DNA of 30,214 nucleotides from Chromera velia (Eukaryota; Sar; Chromeraceae): NCBI GenBank assembly GCA_018398765.1, contig JAHBMJ010005669.1:38312-68525 (forward strand), written 5' to 3'. The notes under the pieces were generated by a model, which was not told the DNA's origin, did no database searches, and saw only the letters and a list, made by a program, of their open reading frames with translations. Below, in pieces: positions 19,021-29,326 of the stretch (position 1 is its first letter; every line of letters begins with the position of its first letter). The position numbers and the translations under genes are program-made.

Positions 19021-19876
19021 TAGTGCCTGCTCCCATCGACTGCCCCCGGGCGCCTTGCGTAAAGAACTCAACAGTGCGCTGATCGCAAAGACATTCGGCC
19101 TCAATCCTTTGCCCTTCAGCTCCTCAAAAAGCGACAAGGCATCTTTCCACCTTCCATGGCGGCCTGCCTCTGTGATTCGCCTTGTGTACCCGCGAAGAAT
19201 CTGTTCGTCTGCGCTCATCCTTCGCCGCCTTTCGACCCCTTTTGCCCCTCTCCTGTTACTCTTCATTCCGCTCCCAACCCCTGCTGACCTTCGCCCCTTC
19301 CGCTTCAGAGCACTCTCGATCATGTGAGTGTCTTCCCCTTTCCCCCTTCTCGTAGAATCATGCCTTCTTTGCACCTCCTTCATCACGCTGCGTTTGTTCT
19401 TAATTCCCAACAGAAGCTGGGCCTGAAAACGGCCTCCTTCTTGCTTTCCCAACCAAGTCAGACCCAGCGCCCTCTTTGACACCAGGCGCCTCCATCCTGC
19501 CTCTGGGCATGGAGTAGACGGATCGCTCTGCACTTTCTGCCCCCTTCTCATTCGCGGAACGAGACCACAAACGCCTTCCATCCAATCCAACAACAGTGCA
19601 CTCCTCTCTTGTGAAGGAACAGAACTGCCCCTTTTGATTGGATCCCCAATGTGGTAACGGAGGCTTCAGGCTCACAGGTGCAAAGGGATTGGACACCAGA
19701 AAGCCGGAGGCGACAGACCCTGAGGCTCTACAATTAGTCATCGAGACTGCTGCTGACGGAGCCAGAGCAATGCAAAGCAAAACAAAAAGAGGCTTCCCAC
19801 TCACCGGAGGAAACGCTTGTGAGCGGAGCTCGCTGCATAGACCGAGCGAGGTCATGCTTGGCCGACAGTCCTGCAT
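18691..19876 (-). CDS. PPR protein, N-terminal part with putative plastid-targeting leader
   Basis: A frame from 19876 gives a hydrophobic signal-like core (PLFVLLCIALAPSAAVS) followed by a Ser/Arg-rich segment with Phe, like a bipartite leader for a complex plastid. The PPR frame, open from before 19593 to 18691, is a different frame, so a small intron is needed; a donor CCT|GTGAGC near 19671 and an acceptor near 19601 (ACAAGAG) would join them in phase. After a basic region come one degenerate and one divergent PPR unit, then near-identical 38-residue units (NTVTFNALISAMEKAPGGSQ, then WERALEVFEQMKRRGVEP). PPR proteins bind organellar RNA one base per repeat. The frame stops at TAG 18693-18691 in the middle of a repeat, so either the protein is truncated to about five units or the gene is broken. 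Leader and intron are inference. Confidence 0.7.
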
Positions 19877-20679
19877 GCAGCCTCAGGAACCAATCAAATG
19901 GGACATTGCAGTGACGTCTTCTGAAGTTGTTCAGTTGCGCACACGATCACAATTGATCCATGACTCTGGGATACTCTGGGTGGTTTGCGTTATCGTTTCA
20001 AAATGAAGCAACACAGCAGAGGAAGCAAACAAGGACTGGAGTCCTAGCTGGAGTCCCCCAACAGAACCCCGGCCATGGTATCTGTTAAGGCCCTTAGCCG
20101 CACCTATGGAAAAAAAAAAGTCGAATTACCAATAAATCGGGTTACATTTGCCTTTCGGGACCCGCGCTTTCCGGCAACTGTACAGCGCGTGCACGGCGAA
20201 CGTGCACCTTTTTTCTAACCTTGATGTATCGGTACATATGCAAAAACACACATGGAGGGGAATTGTACATAGATTCGATCATCTATGTAGTTTTCAAGAA
20301 AGGCGATAAAGCATACCGTCTAAGTGAAGCAGCTCTGAATTGCTCCGTTGTTTGACTATGCTACCAAGCTCAGTAGCAAGTTAAGACATGCCACCTTACA
20401 GAGTCAGGAGTAAGCCGCACCACGACTGAGTGCGCTTGACAAAGAGGAAAAACGGTTAATTTGATCTGCAGGAACCTCTTTTTGCCCGTCTCCTTTCTCT
20501 CTACTTAGCCCTTCTTATCGTTCTTCAGCACCTGGTTTCTCGACTTCCTTCTACCTCCACTTGAGGATTTGGGATACAAAATACTGTCTATATATAGTGT
20601 GTATCGCTGTGGATGCTATAGTATTCGCTTTAAAATGTTGTGGAGAGGCTCACCATGTATGGATCCAGCGCTTGGTGAG
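19877..20679. other. Intergenic region upstream of the PPR gene
   Basis: No gene seen. A TGCATGCA lies at 19872-19879, on the first codon of the PPR leader frame. The rest contains a short A run (20109-20119) and no recognisable exon. Confidence 0.55.
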
Positions 20680-22135
20680 TTCAAGAGGGAGAGATATGAA
20701 CAGAAGCCGTTTGGGCCTGTGGATAAAGCTAGGTAAGCAAGTGTGTGAACACTGTCAAAAGCCGTTTGAGCATGTGGATGAATGTTTGGGGGTGCGGGTG
20801 CATGGAGAAAGAGGGGTATGAAAAGGAAGTGTGCGCAGTAACAGAATCCGCTTAGGCCTGCAGGTGGATGAATGAAGAGAGACGGAGAGAGCGAGCGTGT
20901 TTATGAGTATGTATGAGTTTGTGAACAGAAGCCGTTTGGGCATGCGGGTGAGACAAGGAGAACGAGTGTGTGAACAGAAGCCGCTTGGGCCCGTGGATAA
21001 ATGAAGAGAGATCAATTGTGTGTCATTGAAAAAAAACCGCTTGGGCCGCTGGTTAGGCCTGTAGATGAATGAAGAGAGATCAAGTGTGTGAACAGAAACA
21101 TACAGAAGCCGCTTGGGCCTATAGATGAGTGAAGAGAGACAGGGAGTGTGTGAACAGAAGCCGTTTGGGCGTGTAGGTGAATGAAGAGAGACAAGGAGAT
21201 ATAAGGAGAGTGAGTATGTGAACAGAAGCCGCTTGGGTGTGTGGGTGAATGAAGGGAGACAAAGAGATACAAGGAGAGCGAGTGTGTGAACAGAAGCTGC
21301 TTGGGCGTGTGGGTGAATGAAGGGAGACAAGGAGATACAAGGAGAGCGAATGTATGAACAGAAGCTGGTTGGGCGTACAGACAAAGAAAGAGAGACAAGG
21401 AGAGTAAGTGTGTGAACAAAAGCTAGGAACAGGAGCTGTTTAGGCCCATGGATGAATGAAGAGGGATCAATTGTGTGTCATTGAACAAAAGCCGTTCGGG
21501 CCTATGGCTAGGCCTGTGGATGAATGAAGAGATATCAAGTGCGTAAACAGAAGCCGCTTAGGCCTGCTGATGAATTAAGAGAGACAGAGAGAGTGAGTGT
21601 ATGAACAGAAGCCGTTTGGGCGTGTGGGTGAATGAAAAGAGACAAGGAGATATAAGGAGAGCGAGTGTATAAACAGAAGCCGCTTGGGCCTCATGTAGTG
21701 AATCAATGAAGAATAATGAAGAGAGACATGGAGAGCGAGTGTGTAAACAGAAGCCGTTTGGGGCATCACGACAGTGTAAGTGCATAAACACAGACAGAGA
21801 AAGCAAGTGTGTGAACCGGTGTGAACAAGCTAGGTGAACAGGAGCCGGTTGGGCGTGTGGGTGAATGAAGAGGGACAAGGACTCGCATAAGCATGTCAGC
21901 AGAAGATATTTGCATGGGCGTATGGGTACCTGAATAAATAGAGACAGCCTGTCACTAAGAGAGAATGAGACTCAGTGTGTAAACAGAACTTCAAGCCGCT
22001 AGGGCCTGTGGGTAAATAGAAATAAACGAAGAGAGGCAAAGAGAGTGAGTATGTGAACAAAAGCCGTTCGGGCGTGTGGATGTGAGAGTGTTGATAGAAG
22101 CCGTTAACTTTGGGTATATAGGTGAGTGATCAAAG
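20680..22135. repeat. Minisatellite of about 20 degenerate units (50-90 bp)
   Basis: The core GAACAGAAGCCGCTTGGGC recurs roughly every 50-90 bp, followed by GTGGGTGAATGAAGAGAGAC and AAGGAGA/TATAAGGAGA sub-repeats of varying number. Core copies are seen near 20704, 20760, 20929, 20981, 21107, 21158, 21227, 21295, 21490, 21551, 21609, 21678, 21752, 21841 and 22061, among others. Open minus-strand frames (LLFTHSLSL-type text) follow from the repeat and are not credible proteins. Confidence 0.9.
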
Positions 22136-22262
22136 AGAGACAGGAAAAATGAGGGAGTAAATGAGTGAGTAAGTAAGACAGTGAGTGAGTGAATTAGTGA
22201 GGAAAGTAAGAATGACTCAATGAGTCAGTGACTAAGTGTGTTAGTGAGTGAGTAAGTAAGCA
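22136..22262 (+). repeat. GAGT/AAGT-type tetranucleotide tract
   Basis: Imperfect GAGT, AAGT and TAGT units directly bordering the minisatellite. Confidence 0.8.
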
Positions 22263-22925
22263 CAATCAACTACAGCAACTAATACCGCAAGCGTAGCAAG
22301 CGTGTAGTTTGGGACTTATATAACGTTGTGTTCAAACATTTTATAGACTAGCTCACAGTCTCAGTCACAGCTAGATGATTTAAAAGAGCAATAGGAATGT
22401 TCTAGTATGATAAGTTCTCTTCCAACAGCCGAGACAGTCCTGCTATGCACGTACTGTTTGCTAAGGGACCGACGGTGGACTCTACCGAAATCACCATCTC
22501 CAAGATTGGTCAATATGACGGCATGCTCTCACTTCTGGGTAAGTCAAATAATCGAGCAAAAAGAATGCATGCAAAAAATTCCACTTTTGTGCGATCCGGG
22601 TGGGGACGCCGAAAAAAGTGAATAATTAATGTATGCACCTTCTACGCGCGCATCATTCGCGAGAAGTCACGGGTCTGATTGCATATACGATGGTGCTGAC
22701 ACACCAGAACCGTGCATGCAATATCAGACGGACTGACTCCAAGAATGCAACATCTGATCAATCGAGAAGCACAGGACAAGGCATGAGAACCGACGCGCGC
22801 GACCCCCCTTTCCTCTTTGCTGCTGTCTTTTGTCTATCGCTTCCAGCAGGTGAATAGTGCACTCAATTGTATAAGCAGGAAAGAACATAAGAAGATCAGT
22901 TATCAAAGGAGGGAATGTAACAAAA
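22263..22925. other. Region without a recognisable gene
   Basis: Short open frames only. Two TGCATGCA palindromes lie near 22567 and 22713. The end borders the 3' side of the reverse transcriptase ORF and may belong to the same retroelement. Confidence 0.5.
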
Positions 22926-24116
22926 TCAACCAAGAACAGTAAAAAGAAAGAAAGTCCTTTCATTCCATAATGCGATCAACGAAGGACTTCTCGAACGAGC
23001 AATGACATCAGAAAAAACCTTCATGAGAAAACGAAAAGGCCAACGAAGAAGAAAGCATTCAAGAAAAAGAAAAGTCAGTTCATCAACAAGAACACGAGCA
23101 GGGGCATTACAGGAAAGCAAGGAACGCAATACATTCGAACTCATCTGTCCGATCATTCCCTGCAACCGAGGAATGCAAGAGAAACCATGGATGAATCTAA
23201 CTCTCTTCAGGGTAGGGAAAGAAGGGAATGGAAGAGCATTATCGAAATCATTGAGGCACGAAAAGGAAAAAGCACATAGGTTATGATACCATTCGACGAG
23301 AGCATCCCGATTAGGGTTTGCAGCCGCAAAAAGCAAAACAGAGGGTGTCTGTTGGAGAAAGAAAATCCGAAGCCCCAGCACGATGGAGCCTTCCTGCCTT
23401 TCCAAGACACATTCAGGACTGTAAAGATCTTCCTGTAAAAGTAACGCAGGAGGACTCTCATCCCGAAGACTCATTACATCAGAAGAAGCACAGCCAGGAA
23501 AACGAACAAAAAGAGAGCGGTCATCCATATATCGTGCACCAAACCATGACTTGTCTTCCCAAGATGAAACAGAGAAAGAATCAGCAACCGAAAACTCTTG
23601 CCAGGCTGCAAAGAATCTCGCCCCCCCAGGAGAGCATGGGCTCCCCTGAGGGAAGCCTTCCTTCTGTCGAATCAGTCGTCCATGAACATGAATCAGATTA
23701 GTACGAAAGTCAAGGTCAACGATCTCCGGTAGGACATCAATAGGGCATGAGATGGCATCTGCGAATCTGTTATGAGAGGACAAGAAGGCAGCAGGCTTCA
23801 CATATTGTCTGCGTGACACCCATGCCTCTCCACATGCCCCCCCAGCCTCCTTCTTACAGAAAGGACGGAACTTCGGCAGAACGATGTATCTGTGTCGAGT
23901 TTCTGCCTTCACCCTCGCGACGAACTTTCTAAGTGACAACAGAAAGGCATCGCGTGGGAGGGAGGGGAAAAAAGCCTTGATATCATCAACAACCATCTTA
24001 ATGTGACCGACAGGCCAGTCAGGCTTTTGCAAAAGCTGTTCGGACCGATCAGCGGAACGTCCATACCCGGCGTTGAATATAGACACACATTCCTGAAAAG
24101 AAAAAGTCGAGTCCAA
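22926..24116 (-). CDS. Reverse transcriptase domain ORF (retroelement or domesticated RT)
   Basis: A 396-codon uninterrupted minus-strand frame with RT palm motifs in order: motif A VVDDIKAFFPSL (about residues 42-53), motif B GFPQGSPCSPGGA (about 154-166), the catalytic box RYMDDRSLF (about 194-202) and an LGLRIF segment like motif D/E (about 248-253). Both catalytic aspartates are present, so the domain could be active. There is no ATG at the 5' end (first codon TTG). A TTTTTCTTTTCAG acceptor-like site ends at 24093, so the frame may be an exon starting at 24092. No endonuclease, integrase, RNase H or gag was found nearby. The family cannot be set from here; Penelope-like and other non-LTR RTs are candidates. 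Confidence 0.8.
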   Translation of the reverse strand: MDSTFSFQECVSIFNAGYGRSADRSEQLLQKPDWPVGHIKMVVDDIKAFFPSLPRDAFLLSLRKFVARVKAETRHRYIVLPKFRPFCKKEAGGACGEAWVSRRQYVKPAAFLSSHNRFADAISCPIDVLPEIVDLDFRTNLIHVHGRLIRQKEGFPQGSPCSPGGARFFAAWQEFSVADSFSVSSWEDKSWFGARYMDDRSLFVRFPGCASSDVMSLRDESPPALLLQEDLYSPECVLERQEGSIVLGLRIFFLQQTPSVLLFAAANPNRDALVEWYHNLCAFSFSCLNDFDNALPFPSFPTLKRVRFIHGFSCIPRLQGMIGQMSSNVLRSLLSCNAPARVLVDELTFLFLECFLLRWPFRFLMKVFSDVIARSRSPSLIALWNERTFFLFTVLG

Positions 24117-24740
24117 GTCACAGTGAGGGCCGAAGTAAGTTAATAATAGAAGGCGTATATAATATTTGGCTACTACATATGCTACTATGCTACTACTAGG
24201 ATGGCCAAAATATAAATGAAAGTAAATGAAAGAAACATTACAGCATGGGTGTGTGTATGTAAAAGACCTATATATTGACTCCGTAAATAAAAAATAAAAA
24301 TGTAAGTAAATTTAAGTGGGGAGCACTGGGATTTTTTTTTTTTATAAGCAAAAATAAGTTGTTAAAGATTTATCAGTAACGTATTGCTATGGTTACAATT
24401 TCATTTTCTCTTTCACGTTTATTCATGTTAATACCATGTATTAGCGAAGTCCTTGTACGCCATAAATTTTCTTATTAGCAAACGTATCTAATAGCAGAGC
24501 TCTTCTTATTTCATCTTCTCAACCGTCTTGAAGCTAGGTCTTGAAGCCCGTCTAGCCGTCTCCGGCCATCTATGGCATTTACAGATACCGCGGCTATGCT
24601 TTTGCGCAGCCAACAACTGTGATTGAGGGTTTTGTCATGCACCATATATTAATATGGGAAGGGGAACCTGTTGCATGCATGTACTACGATCATGGGCGCA
24701 CCTCTCAGTGCTCTCACCCTATCTCACCCCTGGGGGCCAC
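24117..24740. other. AT-rich intergenic region
   Basis: No gene seen. It contains CTACTA repeats near 24170-24198, a T run at 24333-24343, and a TGCATGCA at 24672-24679. Confidence 0.55.
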
Positions 24741-24955
24741 GGCATGTCCCGTAGGGACATTACAACTATATATATATGTTTCTGGCATCGCGGCCGGCGG
24801 GACCTCGCGGCCCCGCGGGGGCCGGGGGAGCTCGGCCGCGGCCAAACCTATGCACGCGCGCGGCATCACTCGGCATGCGCATGCACGCGTGCATGGAGAC
24901 TTCATGCGGTGTTGCAATGTGTTGCAACATTGCATGGATGTTGCAAGGATTCGTT
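24741..24955. other. GC-rich palindromic island
   Basis: A perfect hairpin ATGTCCC-GTA-GGGACAT at 24744-24760 is followed by TATATATATA and then a very GC-rich stretch (24788-24845) with nested GGCC/CGCGG palindromes, two GCATGC sites (24873-24878, 24879-24884) and GTTGCAAT / ATTGCA repeats to about 24950. It lies 300-500 bp upstream of the start codon at 25250. It may be a promoter island or a foldback element. Confidence 0.6.
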
Positions 24956-25249
24956 CTTCCTTCCTTCCTTGAATCCTCTTCACAGTCGTGACGCTTTAAT
25001 ACACACAACGGTGAGACCCTAGTCCTTTCTGTGTTTGACTTTGAGAAACAAAAAAGCCGATCAAGGTGATGAGCAAAAGTAACTTGACGAAGTGCTCTGC
25101 TGCATGGATATATACATATATACCGCCGGGCAACAACAGATTGGCACAAACCGTACATCATCGGAGCTGCAATTCTGCCTGGTGCTCGCAACGAAACACA
25201 GTATCAATGATCTCAAAGTGACACACACAGCGTAGAATCAGCTCTGCAG
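24956..25249 (+). promoter_or_regulatory. Probable upstream region of the gene at 25250
   Basis: A non-coding stretch between the GC-rich island and the ATG at 25250. TATATACATATATA at about 25109-25122 is the only core-promoter-like sequence and is not diagnostic. Confidence 0.3.
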
Positions 25250-25814
25250 ATGTGCTTCAGTCGTCTAAGTGAGCGTGTCCGCTCACGCCTGCCAACCGAG
25301 GAGCAGACGGCAGGTGTTGTTCTCTCTGCGAACAAACTTGCAGCGTTACTGCTTGATGCTTTTCCCAACGCCCCCCAGGTTCGCGACCAATGGCCAACAG
25401 TCGTCAGACCTTGACGTAATTTTGCTTTTTGGGCAGGAGCAAGCTCAGGGCCTGCGGGACTGGCAAATTACAGTCATTCATCAACTTGAGGCGTCTTCCA
25501 AATTCTTTTATATAAAGGCTTGCAAGGTGTATGGTTTCCAACCGGAAGACATTGTCTCGGCCAGATCGCCCATCCTGAAAGAGGTGGATAGACATATGTA
25601 AGGTTGGACCTCTTCTTTTTTTCTCTCATGTCCGAAACCGAAATCGAGGCGTTCGATGGGGTGAGAGCAGCGCGAGAGACATGAGACATCGTTTTCTTAT
25701 CTCGGGGGTTTTTTCTAGGGTTTTTTGTCTTCGTTTTCTCCATGGTCGACTAGGCCAAAAAAGCTCTCTGACAGACTCAACAAACAAATAGATGGGGTCG
25801 CATGGTTGGATTAA
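25250..25814 (+). CDS. Hypothetical protein, three exons
   Basis: Exons 25250-25378, 25437-25597 and 25754-25814 join in phase (0, then 2) with GT-AG introns of 58 and 156 bases and give 116 residues from ATG to TAA. The protein starts MCFSRLSERVRSRLPTEEQ, then has an Ala/Leu-rich helix (ANKLAALLLDAFP), a mixed alpha/beta-looking middle (FFYIKACKVYGFQPEDIV) and a charged end (KKLSDRLNKQIDGVAWLD). I recognise no family. The phase agreement over two introns supports a real gene. The end is less sure: the next plus-strand frame (25792-26040, HCGRLPQDLRGLLQ) follows at once, and one more intron before the TAA could join it. Confidence 0.5.
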
Positions 25815-26408
25815 GATGGCGATAGCATTCCTCCAGCACTGTGGTCGCCTTCCACAAGACCTCCGTGGGCTTCTCCAACGCATTGGTCAGTCTGTGAAAA
25901 CCATGGACAGTGTCACAGGAGTCATTGAAGAAAGGAAGATTGGGTTAACAGGGAGAGTTGGACTTGACTGGTGTAAGAGGAAGTATGAAGGATGCAGATC
26001 AATCCATCTTAAGTTCTATGTGTGTCGATTTGCCTGGTAATAATGTGCTTCCCGCACACTTGCTTTTCTTCCTTTTCAAGCGTCCCTTCCCCTCTTTGGA
26101 GTTCCCCGTGGTTTTTCGCGTGGAAAACCTATGTGGAGCATGCTGACCTTCTCCAATAATGTATGTGTTTTTCTGAATTGTGCGCTGCGGCTGCCGACAG
26201 AGAGCGTTGTAAGGTTCCGGACGTAGAGGCACCTCCCCCCCCAGCAAAGCGGCTGAAGGGCCAGTGCATCCTCGAGACCTGATCCGACACAGAACGGTGC
26301 TGAGTGTACGGAAGAATTCTTAAGGAGAGCCTCAAAACCCGACTGCCGAAGCATGCAGAGTAGTGGTAAAAGGTGATTCCGAACCTAGTTTCGAACAGAA
26401 TTAAGCAG

Positions 26409-27206
26409 CCATCAGCAGAAGCATTCCGAAAGCGCAAGCTCCCCCAGTCGGAGAAGGAGCCTGCTCCTGCCTCTGCCGCCCTAGGGATTCCTTCTCACTC
26501 CAGCCCCTCCAAACTAAATCAGATCCCAAGCCCCGACCCCTGTGCAGCTTTCGCCAGTGAGCTCCTCCGCGATGTCTCTAGCGATGTCTTCCCAGACAAT
26601 CTGTTGACTGGGGGCCCACTTTCCTTCCCTCCTGACTCACTCAAGTCGTTGTTGACAGCTGAGAGAAGGGTGAATGAGGAGATAACTTTCAACAACCTTC
26701 TCAAACAATTCCCAGACTGGTTGGAAAAAGCGGTAGAAAGGACATATGGGAGCCTTCTCCCAGTATCCGAAGAAAGCAGTCTGAGACAGGGATGGGCGCA
26801 AGGTATCAGTTCTTCATATCCAGCACAGTCTCGTCCCTCCGTCTCCTCTTCCCCGAATCCTCGCAACTCCATCTCTTCTGTCAGCCTGCATCGCAGCCCG
26901 CATCCGTCTTCCAGTCCCAACTGGAGAGGTGCAGAGTCCTGCCGTCGGTCTCACCCTCGGATGGAAGACCGCTTTGCGGTCTCTGTACAGTTGACTCCCC
27001 ATGCTCCAGCAGAGCACAGGCTCACCGACATTCTCCAGCAGCAACCGACACTGTCGTTTCTCCACAGACTGAGTCACTGTGCGGGACTGGCAGTGGTCCC
27101 AAGAGAAAACGTGTGCACTGCCATGTCCAACAAACACACATACCTTGGACGACTAAAGACGCTGATCACAATAGCAAAAGAGAGGGGGTCTGACTCACAG
27201 TGCTAG
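26409..27206 (+). CDS. Probable exon(s) of an unrecognised Ser/Pro-rich nuclear-type protein
   Basis: An open frame follows an AAGCAG acceptor at 26408 and runs to a stop at 27206. It begins PSAEAFRKRKLPQSEKEPA, continues through a plausible folded segment (FASELLRDVSSDVFPDNLL; RRVNEEITFNNLLKQF) and turns Ser/Pro-rich after about 26810. A donor-like AAG|GTATCA at 26803 may end the real exon there. An upstream candidate exon near 26200-26280 reads EAPPPPPAKRLKG, and another frame near 27090 holds PKRKRV; both resemble nuclear localisation signals. It may be the 3' half of the gene starting at 25250. No family is recognised. Confidence 0.4.
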   Translation, partial: PSAEAFRKRKLPQSEKEPAPASAALGIPSHSSPSKLNQIPSPDPCAAFASELLRDVSSDVFPDNLLTGGPLSFPPDSLKSLLTAERRVNEEITFNNLLKQFPDWLEKAVERTYGSLLPVSEESSLRQGWAQGISSSYPAQSRPSVSSSPNPRNSISSVSLHRSPHPSSSPNWRGAESCRRSHPRMEDRFAVSVQLTPHAPAEHRLTDILQQQPTLSFLHRLSHCAGLAVVPRENVCTAMSNKHTYLGRLKTLITIAKERGSDSQC

Positions 27207-29094
27207 CTTTTGGATCAGATTGTAAACCCCCCTTTTCCTCCGTTCCCTCCCCCGGATTTCAGTCACCGCTCCTCAGGGACTCCCCATGGTTCCAGTGATC
27301 GTGGTCGTCCTTCTGACTCTCAAGCGGGGGCGCGGGCAAGTACTGACAGTCGGCTTCCAGACACAGGGAGTGGGAGAAGGAGTCGGTGGGACGTGAGGTC
27401 ATAGGGTGGCTCTGTGTTACAGTAGCTGTACCATAGGTAGATGACCGCGGTGAATGGAGAGTCCGTGACAAGACAGGATTGGGGGGGTGTATGGAACGTT
27501 TGGTGTTTTGGGAGAGAGAGTCTTGAGGTCTTCAGCCGGAGTATTCAGTATGTCTGAACAGGGAACGGCGGTCTCTTTCTTCGATCAGTTGTTAGGTCTC
27601 GTTTCATGTCTCCCCAATTTTGCAGACGTTTGCTTCTTTATAGTCATAGGTAAGAGGAAAAAAGTGGTAGAGGCAAGGAGGGATGGGATGCGCTGAGTGA
27701 CTTCCTCTCTCTGTTCAGATATTGCGTGCCCTTTGCCTGTGTAGAGTCATTTCAGACTGTGCTGTGATCTCTGCCATCTCTCCTTCTTCTTGATGATCTT
27801 CCAAAGTTCTTGTCCTCCTGTGCACTTTAACCCCTTTGACACAACAAGACGGAAAAAAACCCAGACAGCTAGCCCAGAGAGGCTAAACCACGCATATCAT
27901 CATGCGGCGTATGTGATCTTGCAGATGACAGCATACTTGTACATAAAAGAGGTTGAATAAAGAATAGAGGAAGGGATCCAGGAAGAGATGGACAGACAAA
28001 GGAGACTTTTATGTTCTTTTACTGCTCCCCGTGAAAATGAGTGGTTGTAGTTGATACCATTGGAGGTCCTTGCCCTAGTCCTTGCCACTCCTTGAGGGTG
28101 GGGTCCGTGGGGACTCGGAAGGAAACAGAGAAGAAGGACTTTAGAAAAGCATTGTGCGTTGGCGCTCTGGGCCCGTCGTCATCAGCTTGCGCGATAAGGC
28201 CTCATGTACATTCAAGTTACTATAGCTTTTGCTCACCGTGTTTTAAAGTGACTACAGCTAGCAAGTTGAATAGAGTAACTAGAAGTGCATGCATCGATTG
28301 ATTGATTTATATTCCTAATTTTAATAGATGAATATTTATATGAGTTGGCTTGCTGATTGATTGATCTGATTTGATTTGAGTTCAATGGCTATGTCAAAAT
28401 AGTAAAAATCATTGAAAACATAGTTCAATTTAAATTGTTCACAGTAATATGATTCACTATTCTTCTAGATTTGCTAGTAAATTGCTACGTTTGATACTAT
28501 ATAGCGATCGGCAAATGTTCTAAGCGACTTAAATGTTATATAGCTTGAGTGCAAGGGTGAATATTAAATTATGCGGCGTACAATTCACATGCAACAAGCT
28601 CTAGGCTCTAGTCTAGAACAAGCTGCGACTTCAGTATAATTTAAGGTAGAACGAATGATAGAGCAAAAAGATATAAGGAGATGCAAAGGAAGTACATAAA
28701 AAAACTAGTAAAAACGACTGAATCACCCAGCGAATCACTAGGACGAGGAAGAATAACCTAGAGAATAACAAGCTACTAGTATGGCATTGACTTAAAGTTT
28801 GTTCCTAGCGTCTGGCCTGTACGTCTTTCGTCTCTTCCTTCTGTCCTGGTTACTGCTCTCGCTGCTAGTAGAAGCTATATAGCGAAGTACATTATTATTA
28901 AATTAAGCTAATGCCTGCTATTGCTCCAATGCTCTAGCCAATGCCCCCAATTTTTAAAGTAATTAGCCATTTTTCGATCTTAGGAATTTTCTACCTATTT
29001 TTAAGTTAATTATATTGTCAATTGAAAGTAGTGAAACGAATCGAAGTGAAGTGCTATTGTCAAGAACCGAAGTGCCTCGCCTGCGTTGCCGCTA
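27207..29094. other. 3' flank and AT-rich intergenic region
   Basis: Positions 27263-27404 could hold a last exon of the preceding gene (Ser/Arg-rich, ending RRSRWDVRS, after a GGATTTCAG acceptor at about 27262), but the joining phase is unresolved. From about 28200 to 29090 the sequence is AT-rich with CTAG/TTGATT-type words and no supportable gene. Confidence 0.45.
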
Positions 29095-29160
29095 AACGCT
29101 AACCGCCTATTCATAAGCCGATGGCGATGGCGTATGATGATGGATGATGATCGTGATGAG
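29095..29160 (+). repeat. Dispersed repeat, copy B
   Basis: The partner of 14180-14245 in direct orientation, sharing AACGCTA, CGCCTA, GCCGATGGCGATG and CGTATGAT before ATGATG runs. Confidence 0.7.
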
Positions 29161-29326
29161 TAAAAGAATAATTTAAATTATTTTTCCTATTTATTTCAAT
29201 TATTATTATTTTTTTTTTTTAGTACTACTTAATTTATCTACAGTTTGTCGACTCATAGATTTAGTTACCTCCCTGAACCTAATGTCCACTTGAATCGTGA
29301 GGCCGCATTTTTAGATAGGCTTAAAT

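Noticed and set aside
17497-19327. Long plus-strand frames (508 and 444 residues) over the PPR array
   Set aside because: They are antisense shadows of the repeat; the minus strand gives the recognisable PPR helices.
20755-21878. Minus-strand frames with repeated LFTHSLSL-type text as membrane proteins
   Set aside because: They arise from the degenerate minisatellite; frame is not kept between units and no start, splice or domain signal is present.
22926-24116. Bacterial contamination or a group II intron RT
   Set aside because: There is no maturase or endonuclease domain and no intron RNA structure, and the surroundings have the same eukaryotic repeat style as the rest of the window.
24619-25022. 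Short overlapping frames on both strands across the GC-rich island
   Set aside because: Open frames are expected by chance in GC-rich palindromic DNA; no domain or splice context was found.
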